This document shows, piece after piece, positions 26,901-41,835 of a stretch of DNA of 64,000 bases (within the stretch, counting starts at the first letter, position 1; the number at the start of each line of letters is the position of its first letter). The stretch lies in the NCBI GenBank assembly GCA_964017045.1, contig OZ024798.1:13097630-13161629 (forward strand). The letters run 5' to 3'. The position numbers were made by a program, and so were the translations under genes. A model generated the notes under the pieces. It did not search any database. It was not told the DNA's origin and saw nothing but the letters and a program-made list of their open reading frames with translations. This DNA comes from Omphiscola glabra. Its lineage: Eukaryota; Mollusca; Gastropoda; Lymnaeidae.

Positions 26901-29900
26901 ACGGCTCAGTCGGATCCCTAACATCGGAGCGATAAGCCTGACCGGTCACGTATTTGAGCCCCCAGTTTCACTTCAAATGTCGAGACAAAAAAGACATTGA
27001 AAAACAATATTTATATATTTAAAACATGAAGAAGAAAAAAAAGGGTGGCGGGGGAAGAGAAATCAAAGCTTAACAGGAAGGCTTGGAAAGCGTTAGAGAG
27101 GATAGCTAGAGACAGGAAAGAGTTAGAGAGATGGCTAGAGACAGGAAGGTTTGGAAAGTAACTGTTAATGGACTATGCTCCACTCGGGCTCGACAAGACA
27201 AAGAAGAATATATAGAAATTTCCTCACCCCCCTTTCCCTACGTCAGTGGTCCCACAAAGACTTTTCTCTGACGGACATATCTGTTGAAGAGTAATGTTTG
27301 TCCGTTGACAACGCGGGGGCCAGGGATGACCTGTTGGATAACTTGAGTCATTCGCAAGAGAACATTTTGATCTTTACATTTTGATGCTATACAGCCATTG
27401 CTGTATGATTACATTTTGATGCTATACAGCCATTGCTGTATGATTACATTTTGATGCTATAAAGCCATTGTTGTATGATTACATTTTGATGCTATGAAGC
27501 CATTGTTGTATGATTACATGTTGATGCTACAATGCCATTGTTGTATGATTACATGTTGATGCTACAAAGCCATTGTTGTATGATAACATGTTGATACAAA
27601 GCCATTGTTGTATGATTACATTTTGATGCTATAAAGTCATGTTGTATGATTACAGTTTGATGCTATAAAGCTATTGTTGTGTGATTACATGTTGATGCTA
27701 CAAAGCCATTGTTCTATGATTACATTTTGATGCTATAAAGCCATTGTTGTATGAAAACCTGGACACCATGAAACTACAAAAGTAAAAGTTAAAAAAAAAA
27801 AAAATCAATTTCCTGCAAAATGATTGAGAGTGAATCTTTTGAGAAATCATTCAAGTATGACGACCTCCGTACTGTCTACGCCCCGGCACCGTCTCTTGGT
27901 GTTATCGCCTACTGTTTAGCATGATTTATTCCGTCTGTCGCATGACTTTGTTCTGAGTCTTGTAAACACTTGAGGCTTGTCTCATGTTTATCGAGTGGTC
28001 GACATAACCGTTTTAACGTCAGCCGTTTACAACACAGAACTTTGCTAAAAACTGTTGTTTACGCTGTTGGTAGTCGGGACCCGGGGGGGGGGGGGGGGGC
28101 GTGCAGTTTATTTTTGGGTCCCAGGCCAATCCAAAAGTTTGGGTCTCCACAAATTTCAAAACAATTTATACATCAAAGTTAATGGAATTTAAAAAAATTG
28201 ATTTGCTCGGGTATACCATGCACCTCACTTGGCTCGGGGTCTAGGTAACGTTAGGACATTGTAAGACCCTGAGGAACCCTTGTCTCGGCAGAAGTGATCT
28301 CTGTGTAGGGCGGAAATAATTTTTGAAAATGTTTTACTGTTGGCACCTGTTGACACTTTTCTATAAGTCTAACTGTTCTTTGTAGCTTTATGCTTTGTTT
28401 TGACCATCATTCTGTTTAAATTATGCAGGCCAGTGGTCAGCGAACCGGAGTAAATGATCCCAGATGGGAGGAAAAGGGAAAGTCTAGGGCACCTATAGGT
28501 CGCGACCCCTTTTCCAGGTGTGGCCTAAGACCATATGAAAACACATATACTCTACAGTTATGAAGTAGAAATAAAAATAATTTTATGGCTGGGGGTCACC
28601 GCAACATGAGGGATTGTATTAAAGGGTCGCGGCATTAATAAGGTTGAGAACCGCTGGTCTAGGGGTAATGAGGGCACGATAGATCAACTATTTTTTTAAC
28701 TTACTAACACCTTCTTTTAACTGCTGAAATTCCTGGTCCGGACGACACTTCACTTGGCCATAGTAATAGAGAAATGACCCAGCAGGTTGTGGTTAGTAGT
28801 GGCTAATAGGTGTTCGTGTGTCTGACTCTGTGGTCAAGTGTTTGTGTGTCGGGGTCCGTAGACAAGTTTTGTGTGTGTCTGACACCGTCAAGTGTTTGTG
28901 TGTCTGACACCGTCGACAAGTGTTTGTGTGTCGGGGTGCGTCGATTAGCATTCAAAGACTTTTAATGCTAAAATACTGTCGGGAAGTCTCCCAGCTGTGC
29001 TATTCAAGGGCACGTCAGCACCCTGTTATCTCACGGGCTTAGCCAAAGTCACATTATTACACCCCTTTTCTACCTAACTTGGAGTGGCCGGGTGGGGATA
29101 CAAATCCTGGCCGAGATAACGGCCCTTGAGATTGGCCCTGTGATTGACAGCCTGGCCGAGGATGCATTTGCTTTCTCAGAGCCACGGGGCTTCTCAAGGG
29201 CTCTAGAGTCGTGTACACAGGGTTTATGGCTCTAGCTCTGAAAGAACTCGGCGGAAATTTCCTTCTTTTTTACTGGGGAGAATCTCTAGCAGCAGCAGCA
29301 AACTCTATTTGCTTAGTTGCAACCCGTGGGTCTTTGAAAACAATACAAACATATTTAGGCGAGTTTTTTTTTTATTTCAGGATTCGTTTTTTTTGTTGTT
29401 GTTGTTTTTTGTCGCGAAGACATTAATGGTGACTTATTGTTGAGGTAATAATTTTTTAAAAAAATGATTAGATGAGGGAAATTTTATATTTGACTGTCCA
29501 CATCGCTTACACGGGCTTAATAACGTGTATGCTCGTAAATTTCCCGAACCTTTCAATCGTATGTATGATCGCGGCCGGCTCTTCCCTAAAACACTCTAGT
29601 CACATTATTTGCGTTTCTTTAGCACTTCTGTGACATGATTGAGTAAAAACTCAACTCCGCACTGTTTGACCCGTGTGATGTAATGATTTTACTGAACAAT
29701 TAAAGCCCAACTCTATGCTATCTGGTTATCTCATCCTACCCCACTCCCACAAGCCCTTCTCATGTTCTCTCTTATCATTCACACATTCAGTTATCAACAC
29801 CCCTCCCCCCCCCCCCCCCAACACAATCTGAAATCTATGGACCAAATTAAGCCAGCCGAAATTTCTTGCATTTAAAAACAATCATGGACGACGCTACATT

Positions 29901-32852
29901 AGAGAAATGAAAACTTTCCAGTCCCTTGAGACAGGACGCAGATCAGTTTAAGCTTGAAGTTAAAAAAAAACAAGCCTCAATTTGAGTCGGTCCCCGTCCT
30001 ATTGGTCACGTCTGACGATTTGGACACTGTCCAGATAACGTGGTCTTGTTTGTGGTGGATGTGTTTTCATTGGGGGGGACTGCCCGCGTGCTGACCAACT
30101 GGACGCATCAGTTGGTCGTGTTTGCTGGGCTTCACCTCTTTTGATGCTCGTGTCATCTCTTTGTGCATGCCAGGGCACTTAGGGAGGGAACACTGTTTTC
30201 AAGTGTTGAAAAAGCATCACGTTTTTAATATATCGTGTTCTAAATATTTGCGAAGTATATTACGTTATATACAATTTTTTAACGATAATAAAAATTCAAG
30301 TATAATGCAGAGTGTAATTTGGATGGATTCAATATCAGTTTGGAGTGGGGTTTCAGAAAGTGTCAGTGTGGACTGGGGTTCAGTAAGTGTCAATCATAGA
30401 TTGGGGTTCAGTAAGTGTCAATAAAGAATGCGGTTTCAGTTAGTGTCAATTTGTAGTGGGGTTTCAGTAAGTGTCAATTTGGAGTGTGGGTTGCGGTAAG
30501 TGTCAATTTGGAGTGTGGGTTGCGGTAAGTGTCAATTTGGAGTGTGGGTTGCAGTGAGTGTCATTTTGGAGTGTGGGTTGCAGTAAGTATCAATTTGGAG
30601 TGTGGGTTGCAGTAAGTATCAATTTGTAGTGGGGTTTCAGTAGGTGTCATTTGGAGTGTGGGTTGTAGTAAGTGTCAATTTGGAGTGTGGGTTGCAGTAA
30701 GTGTCAATTTGGAGTGTGGGTTGCAGTAAGTATCAATTTGAAGTGTGGGTTGCAGTAAGTGTCAATTTGGAGTGTGGGTTGCAGTAAGTATCAATTTGGA
30801 GTGTGGGTTGCAGTAAGTGTCAATTTGAAGTGTGGGTTTGATTGTTAATTTTGATTTGTGGTTTCAGTAGGTGTCTATTAGGATTAGGTGTTTCAGTAAA
30901 TGTCTATTTGAAGCAAGGGTCTCAGTTACTGTCCACCCATTTCTGGTTATAAAAATAAGGAGGTCTTCAACCTCTGTATTTAAGACGTGGTAACAATTTG
31001 TTTGACTTCCGATAAAACAGTGGAAGATGCAATCTTTGATGTTTTTACGCTTACCATATCTATAGTCGGGACGCAGTCTGGCATAGGCGAGTCAGCTATA
31101 GGATGAGCCCAACACCAAGCCACGCCACTGATAGATTGAGCACTACACTTGGATTCACGGAGCACGTTAAAAGCCAACTTCAGTCCCGTAGGTTTGTGTA
31201 TCTGCCGTGTGAATTATCAAAACCTAATTTGAAATGTTCGTCTATGGCAGCGGTTCTCAACCTGTAGGTCGCGACCCCTTTCGGGGTCGAATTACCCTTT
31301 TCCAGGGGTCACCTAAGACCATCGGAAAACACAATATATACTCTACAGTTATGAAGTAACAACGAAAACAATTTTGTTGTTGGGGATCACCACAACATAG
31401 GGAACTGTATTAAGGGGTCGCGGCATTAAGAAGGTTGAGAAACACTGGTATATGGGGCTATGCCGCGTCATTAGACGTTTTAAAGACCAAAAAAACCTTA
31501 ACAATACACATGGAAGCAAACGAGATGATTCTACGCAGGGGACAAGGCGGCCTTCCCGTTTTTATTTGATCTGAACGAGAGTTAACGAACCTAGACCAAG
31601 AGTTCCTTGGACATCAACATGCTCGGATGAAATGAAATATTAGGACCAAAGAAAAACATTTTTTTTTCTCATAATCCAACCACGCGCAAGATTGCCCTGA
31701 ACCCACACCCCTCTTCCCCCCAATTTTATATATATTTTTATGGTTGCACCACGCCGCTCATCAGCCCTCGTCGGTGATCACGGCCGGGGCTCGTACACTG
31801 ACTGATTAGAGGCCGCCACCACGTGAGTTCGTTTCGAATCAACCAATTACTTTGTGTGGGTGCGGTTTTTTTATTTTTTATTAAACAGACTGAGACCAGA
31901 AGATTTGCATACACCAATTATGTAGTCTCTAATTTGCTCGAGTTGATGAAAACAGATGGGGTTATCGAGATGACCTGGTCTTTACACTGGACATCGCGTG
32001 CTCGTTAGCGGAATTTAAAAGGCTGATGCCCTCGCCGCGCTCTGTTCAATTAATAGACGCGCAAAGAGCAGAGCGGAAAGCATCGCCTTTGGTCTCGGGC
32101 CCCTTGCTTTCTTGTCCTAGATGGGTTCTTGGAGATACTCGTTGCTGTGTGTCATCTTATGATGATGATGATGATGTGACTGTTCGTTTGAAGGCGCTCC
32201 CTTAGTGCCATGCTGTTATTGTCGTTAAAAGCGCACTTTGGTGCATAGAAACGAGACAAGGGTCTATGCCAGGGTTCGGCAACTAAAATTTTTGATTGAT
32301 TTTGAAGAGCCATTTGATGAATTGCGTTTGCCAAGAGAATAATAACGTTGTCGCCTGGGGTCGGATTCCGAGAGCCTAGGACATGCAGTTATGACTTACG
32401 CCTCTCAGTTAACATTTCTAGAAACTACGTGAAAACAAATATCATACACTTTATATACATCATACTCTTTATATGCAACATACTCTTTATATGCATCATA
32501 CTCTTTGTATGCATCATACTCTTTGTATGCATCATACTCTTTATATGCAACATACTTTTTATGTGCATCATACTCTTCATATGCATCATACTCGTTGTAT
32601 ACATCATACTCTTTAAATGCAACATACTCTTTATATGCATCATACTCTTTATATGCAACATTCTCTTTATATACATCATACTCTTTGTATGCATCATACT
32701 CTTTATATGAATCATACTCTTTATATGCATTATACTCTTTATATACAGCATACTCTTTATATACATTATACTTCTTATATACTAAAATTGTATAAGCTAG
32801 TGGCGAGGGCACCATTGTCTTCTTATTTATTTACGACACTTGGCGTGCTGCG

Positions 32853-32886
<34 letters not shown>

Positions 32887-35800
32887 TTCTAAAATCCGTT
32901 ATATTAACTTTTGTTTTGTATGTTTTTTTTTAAGGGGTGGCAAAATTTTCGGAAGGCTAATTGACCCACTTCCCATCCTATCGATGACAACACATTCTAT
33001 CAAATTTTCAGCTCCACCCCAACACTCAAAAATCAGTTTTTCCTATTTTGCAACGGGGGAAGAATGTTGATGCTATGTTCTATGGTTGCGCGTTTTGGTA
33101 TGGAGATTAATTGTGTAGCTGCTTCTATGTGCTTTGTATTTGTTACGATTTTGGGTTTAAATGCATCTTCAGTATATTATGTTTTACATGCCTCAAGCTT
33201 GATGAAAACCATTCCCATACCAAAGATCAGTTTCTAAAATCACACAAATGACAAACCACGTACAATTAAATAAATGACAAACCACGTACAATGAGATAAA
33301 AGCCCAAATAAATTCCTTTAACGGATACATACGAACAACTTTGTTTCTTATGGGTTGTTTAATAAATCTATAAATTCTTCTATCAAAGCTAAACATAGAA
33401 ATGACGCAAAGGAAATACTATTATTCAAGCACATTATTTTCCTTGTTCCTTGCTTATATCCCACTCGCCAAGATACTCTCTTTCCTTAGGGGTCGTTCGC
33501 AAAGTACGTCACGCTCAGGGGGGGGGGGGGGGGGGGGGAAAGGGGGGGGGGTGTCGAGAATTTGTGACACTTTGTGACAGGGGTGAGGGGGGGGGGGGTA
33601 AAAATTTGTGACGTCATGTTTTATCTATATATATTTTTTTAATCTTTTTATCTAAAATTTTCTAATTTTGAAAAATCTTTATTTAATAAATTTAAAAAAA
33701 AATTAATCTGAGATCGAAATTGCCTCAGGTATTATAGATACTATGCATGAACTCAGTCGCTCACACCTTTTGCGCATGCGCAAAAACTGTTGTGGCCATT
33801 TTACATTCGGCTTGTGGATGACTTCGTTGTTTCGCGTCACAGTTTTCTAATAGTACTACATCTTAATCCATTATGGGAAAATCTTAAAAAATATAATACA
33901 ATTTTAGTTTATTCATGAAAATTGTATGTATGTTTTGATTTTATTAGGTGTGACGTGACACGGGCGGGGGGGGGGGGGGGGTTGTTAAAGAATTTGTGAC
34001 ACTTCGTTACATGGGGGGGTGTCTAAAAAGTTCCTTTTTTTTTTTTGCGTGACCTAATTTATGAACGACCCCCTAACTTCCTTCACTAGGCACCGCTATC
34101 TACTGTCTTCTTCCTTATTCAGTTGTTGGTTTTCTTATTAATTATTTAATTCACGTAACAGAAGGTGGCCAGATAGCTGTCGCGCTAAATCCTTAGTTAA
34201 CAACCCAAAAAAACATAGCCACAGGTTTGTGCGGGCTCATACCGCTGACCTCTTCCTCTCCCCCTCCCCTCCCCTTCCTCCATCCTTTCCATTTACAAGC
34301 TCACTGTCGAACACCACCACCACACCCTCCTTCGCCCCCCCCCCCCCTGCCCAGTGTGTTTTATATCTTTCAATCTGGGAAAAGAAGGGAAAAAAAGAAA
34401 AGAAGAAAGAACAACGAAGCCTCCCTTTTTAATTGAAAGAGTAATTGAGTTTATACCTTGTTAATCCCCTTGGATGCCTTGGGTTAAACGTTGCTCACAT
34501 TGCCTCCTGCAGATAACGAGGGTGATGCGAGGGTCTGGGATAACCCAATTCTTGTTTTGTTGTTTTTGTTTTTTAAGGAGCCCAGAGGACTTCTAAAAGT
34601 GAACGTGAATTTTTTACGGTTGTTGAGCGTTGTGGGCTTCATTGTAAAAAAAAAAAAAAAAAATCAGTGGTGGGCAAGATTTTGGATATTTTTTTAAAAA
34701 TTATTAGTTCATATATAAGTTACTAGAAGAACCGACCAGACCTGTTGACAATAGGTAACAAAAGACCTGATTCAGACCTCCAGATATTAGTTACCAAAAG
34801 ACCTGATTCAGACCTGTTGATAATAGGTACCAAAAGACCTGATTCAGACCTGTTGATAATAGGTACAATAAATAGATACAAACATGTAGTAATAAAGAAA
34901 TACAATTCGATATGTGTTGTTGTTTTTTGTCCACCTGGATTTATGTGTACACTAGCTTACATTATGATCAGGTTGATCAAGTTATGAGGAGATGGTTCTA
35001 GTTTTGTGCGGGGTTAGCCTTCCGAGTTTTGTCGCCAAGTCATCGATGGACCAACGAAAGGAGAACCACTGCGTTCGCGTGGGCATCCCGAGCTGACATT
35101 TTTACGACAAAACATACCCCCCCCTCGTACCCTGTCAGAAATCTATGTCGGAGCAAAGTGCATAGGTGAGCTCGCATCAAATACCCGACCGTCCGGGGCC
35201 AAGTGGTAGGTGAGGTCTTAGCAAACAACGGGACTGCCCCGGTCCATCTCCGACATGGAACATTTGTTGCGGGGCTGTCTGTAGACCTCCCGGCATTAGG
35301 CTCGACGGGAACAAGTTTGACGACCTGTGGGGGGAATGCACCTTCTCAAACCATCGCTTTACACTTTGGTTAGAGTGGTGTGAACTTTGACCTGGAGTGC
35401 GAACACATGAACGCTGTAGTTTCAGAATGCTGTGAAAACAGATCGTTGTGATTCACAAAATCCGTCTGTGAGATAAACTTAGTGAGTTGTTTTAATGACG
35501 ACGAGCTGAACAGCCAACAGATGACTTCATTTATAAATTCACCAGTCTCATCATATTTGAAATAGTATTAATTAGAGCAGTGATTCCCAAAGTGGTCTAT
35601 ATCGACCCCCCAGGGGTCTACGACAACTTGCAAGGGGTCTATGGCAGCGGAAAAAAATAATTGGGGGTCCATGAAATGAAAATGGGGGTCCATGAAATGA
35701 AAATGGGGGTCGACGATAGTGGATCTCATGTAAGCAGGTCATGACTTCTATTTTGGCATTTTTTAATTTAAATGTAATTAACAAATGTATAAAACTTAAC

Positions 35801-38800
35801 ATGTTTTTAAAAAAGTTATTCACACTACACTTCACTACCGTTATAAATTTAAATCTTTCAAAGTGAGTATAGCACTATACCGGCTGTCAAAAATACATTT
35901 AAAGTTAATGGATTTGCAAAAAATCAATATCAGGTAAGCAGGGGGTCTACCCAAAAACAGAAAAACATGGCAAGGGGTCTACAAGACAAAAAGTTTGGGA
36001 ACCTCTGAATTAGAGTATACAAAAATGGTACTTAAAAGAAATGTGTCTCAAGAGTTTTGGGCACACCTGTGCTCCTAAAAAAGGTACCCCGACCACCCGG
36101 CCCAATTAAAGAATGAAAAAACGTTAGAACTTTCTAAAATGGTCCTCAAGCTGCTGTTAGAAAGATTGAATTTCAATTTCCTCGATGTTCAACTTCGTGG
36201 GCTAAAACTTGTGTATTAGAAATGGCAAACAACAATAATAGGTAACTTTTTTAAAAAAAAGTATACTTATATCCAGTCCAATATTGCGCCCCCACCTCCA
36301 CACTTATTTGAAACGTAAATACAATTGATATCTCAGAAATATGGTAACCCCCATAATCGTCTGATTTCCTCACCGTGGGGGTTCGGGTAACACTGACTTA
36401 GAGTCATGGCTTCTTCTGAACAAACTATAAGGCGGTCTTCTTGTGCGTCTAGTGATTCATTTCAGAGGGACTGTGAACTGAGAGGGGGTTTTCTTCATTA
36501 ACCTCAAAGTGAAATTGCATGGAGTTGGGGCTTCATATTCACAGACATCACAAGTCATTTAATGGTTTAAGAACCGCTGATCTAAATGTGAAATGTCTGA
36601 TATTAAAAAAATATATATTTCTAAATAAACTGAGACATGAGCCAACGCTCCGTCCGATGAACTCCGGAGTTTTGACTGATGTATACAGAGGCAAATCGCA
36701 AAGGTCACGAGACGTGATTTCAGACAAGCGTTATTGAACCACCTGACCGACAGATCTCAAACCGTTTAGCGGTCCCTGCTAATAAATAAGATCATAAAAG
36801 TTGTGGCCCTCACTTCCCCACTACTGGGGAAAATATGAAGTCTAAAACACCGTAGTCGGGCTTGCGTTAGTTATCTTTTCAAACAGCCTTATGTTCTTTG
36901 TCATCTTTACCTCTCTCAAACAGCCTTTCTCAAACAGCCTTATGTTGTCATCTTTACCTCTATCAAACAGATTTACTTCTTCTTTACCATCCTCACCTCT
37001 ATCAAACAGCCTTTATTCGTCTTTACCATCCTCACCTCTATCAAACAGCCTTTATTCGTCTTTACCATCCTCACCTCTATCAAACAGCTTTGCGTCTTCT
37101 TTACCATCCTCACCTCTATCAAACAGCCTTTATTCGTCTTTACCATCCTCACATCTATCAAACAGCCTTGCGTCTTCCTTACCATCCTCACCTCTATCAA
37201 ACAGCCTTGCGTCTTCCTTACCATCATCACCTCTATTAAACAGCCTTATACTTCTTCCGATAATGGAAGTGGAACAAGAGGAATGGCGCTGAAATGAGGG
37301 AAGGTAAACGCTTGGTTTGATTGAAGGGGTGGGTGAGGTATGAGCAAGGTGCAACCGTGGAAAAAAAATGAATGTAAGAGAACGACAACTGTCGTGGATG
37401 AAAATAGACAAGGAGAAAAGAACCAATTTACTATTGGTGTAAGGTAGATAACTCATGAAAAACCAATTATCTCCCACAAGCTCTTTCCCGTGACTATGCA
37501 ATGAACTTGAACTCGCCATTTCATCAAATATGTTATGTGAAATACATGGGTGGCCAAGCCACGGGAAAGCGTGCGACCTGCCACGTCAAATATATTTCGG
37601 GACGAATTCCTGATTTATCAAATATAAACTTAGTCGATCTTCATTCATTTGACAAAGTAATCGATTATTTAAAAAAATGATAAGTGAGAGAAAAGATCTA
37701 ATGACGTCACATCCGTTTTGTCTGATTTCGTTTTATTTAGCATCTCATTGTGTGCATTAAGAGTAGATCAACATTTCTATACAACATTAAATGGTGTTTT
37801 TTTTAATGTATATTTGGACATAGTACATATATTTAGTACAGTGGTCGGAAAACGCGAGCCGCGTGCGGCTCTTTAGCGACCCGAGTGCTGCTCGGCCAGT
37901 CGGACACAAATCGGTTTTGACTCCGAAAAAAAATTGGCTCTCCAATTTTTTTTATCGTTTTGCTCCTTTGACTAACGAGTTTGCCGACCACTGGTGCAGT
38001 AGAACTGTTTACATGCTTTCAAAGCCCTTTGGGGTTGGGACACCCCTGCTATAATAGAAATTATAAATAAATATATTGTCGAGTAGATGACTTGCTATGA
38101 TACAGAATCCATCATTTGAGCGTATGCGTACGAAACAGGTCTACACGCGTGACAAATAGAATAAGCCCATGGTCACACTGCAGTGACTGTGCTCGCCCCA
38201 TGTCCTCCGCACAGGTAATATTTGGTTTCGCGGAGGTGCAGCCCGTTCTTATTGTTCCAACCATTCAGCAATATAGAAGTTGAATAAATAATTTAGCACC
38301 AAGAGACCCCCCCCCCTTTTTTTTTTTTCTTCACACACACACACACTTCTACCAACCCCCAAAATACAAACAAAAACGCACCCTGGATGCTGTTCCCCCC
38401 CCCCCCCCATATACTCATATTCCACCCCTCCACGCCTCCCCCCCCACTTGAAAATGATGGCTTGTTTTCCCCCAAGGGTCACATGGAGCAGAATGTGGTA
38501 AAGTTTTGTTACCTGACAAAACGTGTGCCCTTGCGTGAGTCGTCTGGGAAGATCTCCAAAGTCGTGAAAACAAAAACCGTTTGGCCGAGGTTTGCACGTA
38601 GGTCTGGGTGCCTGTTTGTTTTTCTGTGGCGAGGTGGGAGGGGGCACAGGTGAGGGGCGTCATGTCATATGTGTACACGGTCATCTTGGGCGTCGTATAT
38701 GTGTGCACGGTAAACTTGGGCGTCATATGTGCACGGTAACTTCATTGGTGTGCCACACTCATATCCTCACCAAACATAGTGCACCTAATATGCTGCAACT

Positions 38801-41787
38801 GTCGAGCGGTAATTTTGGGAATAGTTTTCTGAGCTATTCAGTTGACATTGTGATCAGTTTTAACACGTTCGATTAAAATTTTTACTCACAGCAACAAAAA
38901 AAAAATTGAATATGAGACAACCTTAAGTAGTGAAACGTGACAATTTAACAACAAAAGGTGGATAATGACCAGATGTTGGGAACACTTGACCCGATTCGGT
39001 GCCACTAATGTCATTTAAATTACAAAACATTAACAAAACAATTAAAAAAACAAAAAAATAAAAGGTACACATTAGAACCACTTGCAGCAATTTAATCCGA
39101 TCACGAAGTTCATTGTCCGATCACGAAGTTCATTGTCCGATCACGAAGTTCATTGTCCGATCACGAAGTTCACTTTTAACACTTAAGTAAGCAATAAATT
39201 GTGTTCATTGACGCCAGATGTGAACAGGCACATGTTAGAGTCGGGGCGATGCTAAGGTAAAATAACCTAAACCGCGTCGGAGCACGGTTTCTTGTATTAG
39301 TGCGAAGGCTGTATGCCATCGTTGCGAGATGAACACACCGTTTAACATACTGCGCATCGAATATGCTTTTATTAACATAATCGTATCGCAAACTTAATTC
39401 ATCAAATAAAATGAATGAAAACAAACAACAAAAGTTAGTGGTCAGAACAAATGAACAATAAAATTACTGGAAATACACGGATTAAACCGCTGACCTCCCC
39501 TCACCTTCCAGCCGTTGAAATTCCTGCTTGTTTAGTTACGCCAAGTCGACAAATTTGTTAATATTTTCTAGTTTGATTAGTCTGGCAAGCAAGTCTGGCC
39601 ATGTCTGCTTTCACTTTCGGATTTTTTCTTTAACCGTACAGCATAAAAAAAAACCCACCCTGACACAGCGCTGCGTGTGGTTTCACAATAAGGTTAACCA
39701 TTGCCAGCATTCGAAATGGAACACTTTTTTTCTTCACTTCTGTCCTATACAAAAACACATCGATAGAACAAATTAGTTTCCTTTCCCTTCTTCTTTCATT
39801 AAAAAAACATAATTAAAAACAAAAACGTGTAGTAACAATTATTTCAAGAATGTTCTGCAATGATTTATAGTCGTACCATGTTAAGATATTTTACGTCTGT
39901 TTTAGTAGTTGTTGTGGTATTCAATGACAAATGTGTACAAGAGTTTGTGGTTTTTCACGACGTTTGTGTACAAGAGTTTTCAATGACAAATGTGTACCAA
40001 AGTGTGTAGTTTTCAATGGCATCTGAGTAAAAGAATTTGTTTTTGTAAGAGCCATTTCTCTTCAGATCTTCTTGCGTCCTTTAGGTCTCAAATAATAGCA
40101 GTGATGTGACACAACGTGGCACAGCATGGCATAACACAACGTGGCACATCATAGCACAACACAGCGTGGCACAGCATAGCACAACACAACGTGGCACAGC
40201 ATAGCACAACACAACGTGGCACAGCATAGCACAACACAACGTGGTACAGCATGGCATAACACAACGTGGCACAGCATGGCACAACACAATGTGGCACAGC
40301 ATAGCACAACACAACGTGGCACATCATGGCTCAACACAGCGTGGCACAACACAATGTGGCACAGCATGGCACAACACAACGTGGCACAGCATAGCACAAC
40401 ACACCGTGGCACAGCATAGCACAACATAACGTGGCACAGTACAACACAACGTGGCACATCATGGCACAACACAACATGGCACAGCATAGCACAACATAAC
40501 GTGGCACATCATGGCACAACACAACGTGGCACAGCATAGCACAACATAACGTGGCACATCATGGCACAACACAACGTGGCACAGCATAGCACAACACAAC
40601 GTGGCACATCATGGCACAACACAACGTGGCACAGCATAGCACAACACAATGTGGCACATCATGGCACAACACAACGTGGCACAGCATGGCACAACACAAC
40701 CTAGACAATTCAACTTTTCAAAACTACCGAAGTTACTAATTAAAAAGCTCATTCTGAATCTACGTCTGAAAGGAGTACTTTTTGAGCTTCCCGAATAATA
40801 CTACTACTAATAATTATAATATTTATTATTATGTTATTATTATTAATATTTTATTTTGCATATTTATTACTTTTTAAAAATATTTTTGTGTGGAAGGGGC
40901 ATTTCTTTGAACATATAAAATCCACCATGTCCACCACAAGGCAGAGCTGGAAATCCTGAGCGTGGTACCGGTAAATGTGAAGTGTTATTAAAGAGCGTTG
41001 AAACACGAAGCAGCGTGTGACCTAATTAACGGAGCAGAAATACGGTCTCCTGGCGTGGGAAGTCATGGTGTGCCGACCCATACAAACAAAACTTTGAGAT
41101 TAACCAATACTGTGTCACCTGTACTAATTCCGTACTTTGAGGTAGCGGGGTTGTTTGGTGCACCACAACTAAGACAGACGATAGATAGGACGGCAACAAA
41201 CACGAGGACGTCTCTTACAAACACTCACCTCCTCATATTTATCTGTTGAATACTTTTCTAAGTATCTCTGCCAACATTTTTTTTATCTCACCCCCTCCTC
41301 CCATCACGCCTTTCTCTTTATTTCTTCATTCCACCCAACTAGTCTTAGACCCGCACAAAAATGTTATCAATAACCAAGGAGTTCCCCTTATTTTTTCTTC
41401 ACTCCACCCAACTAGTCTTAGACCCGCACAAAAATGTTATCAATAACCAAGGAGTTCCTGTTATTTTTTCAACAGTTCAATTTGGAACCCTCTCTGTATT
41501 TTCCCTGCTGTCCCTTGTTTTGTATCCACCCAAATGTTATGCGTGGAGCCGCCCCTGCTAATACTTGATAACGTTAAAAAAAATCATTAAGACAGTGCTT
41601 GTTGCGAGTGTGTGGCACCATGTTTTTCTCCCCCCCCCCCCCCCCCCGACCAAACACGTTTTCCGTCATGAAAGAATTCGGGTTCAAACCCATTCACTTT
41701 AGGTTCAATCACCGCAGACAGCCACTCACGACTTAATCACAATTCTAGTTATTGAATGTTGTTTTTGACATAGAGGTCATTCCTCTC

Positions 41788-41835
<48 letters not shown>

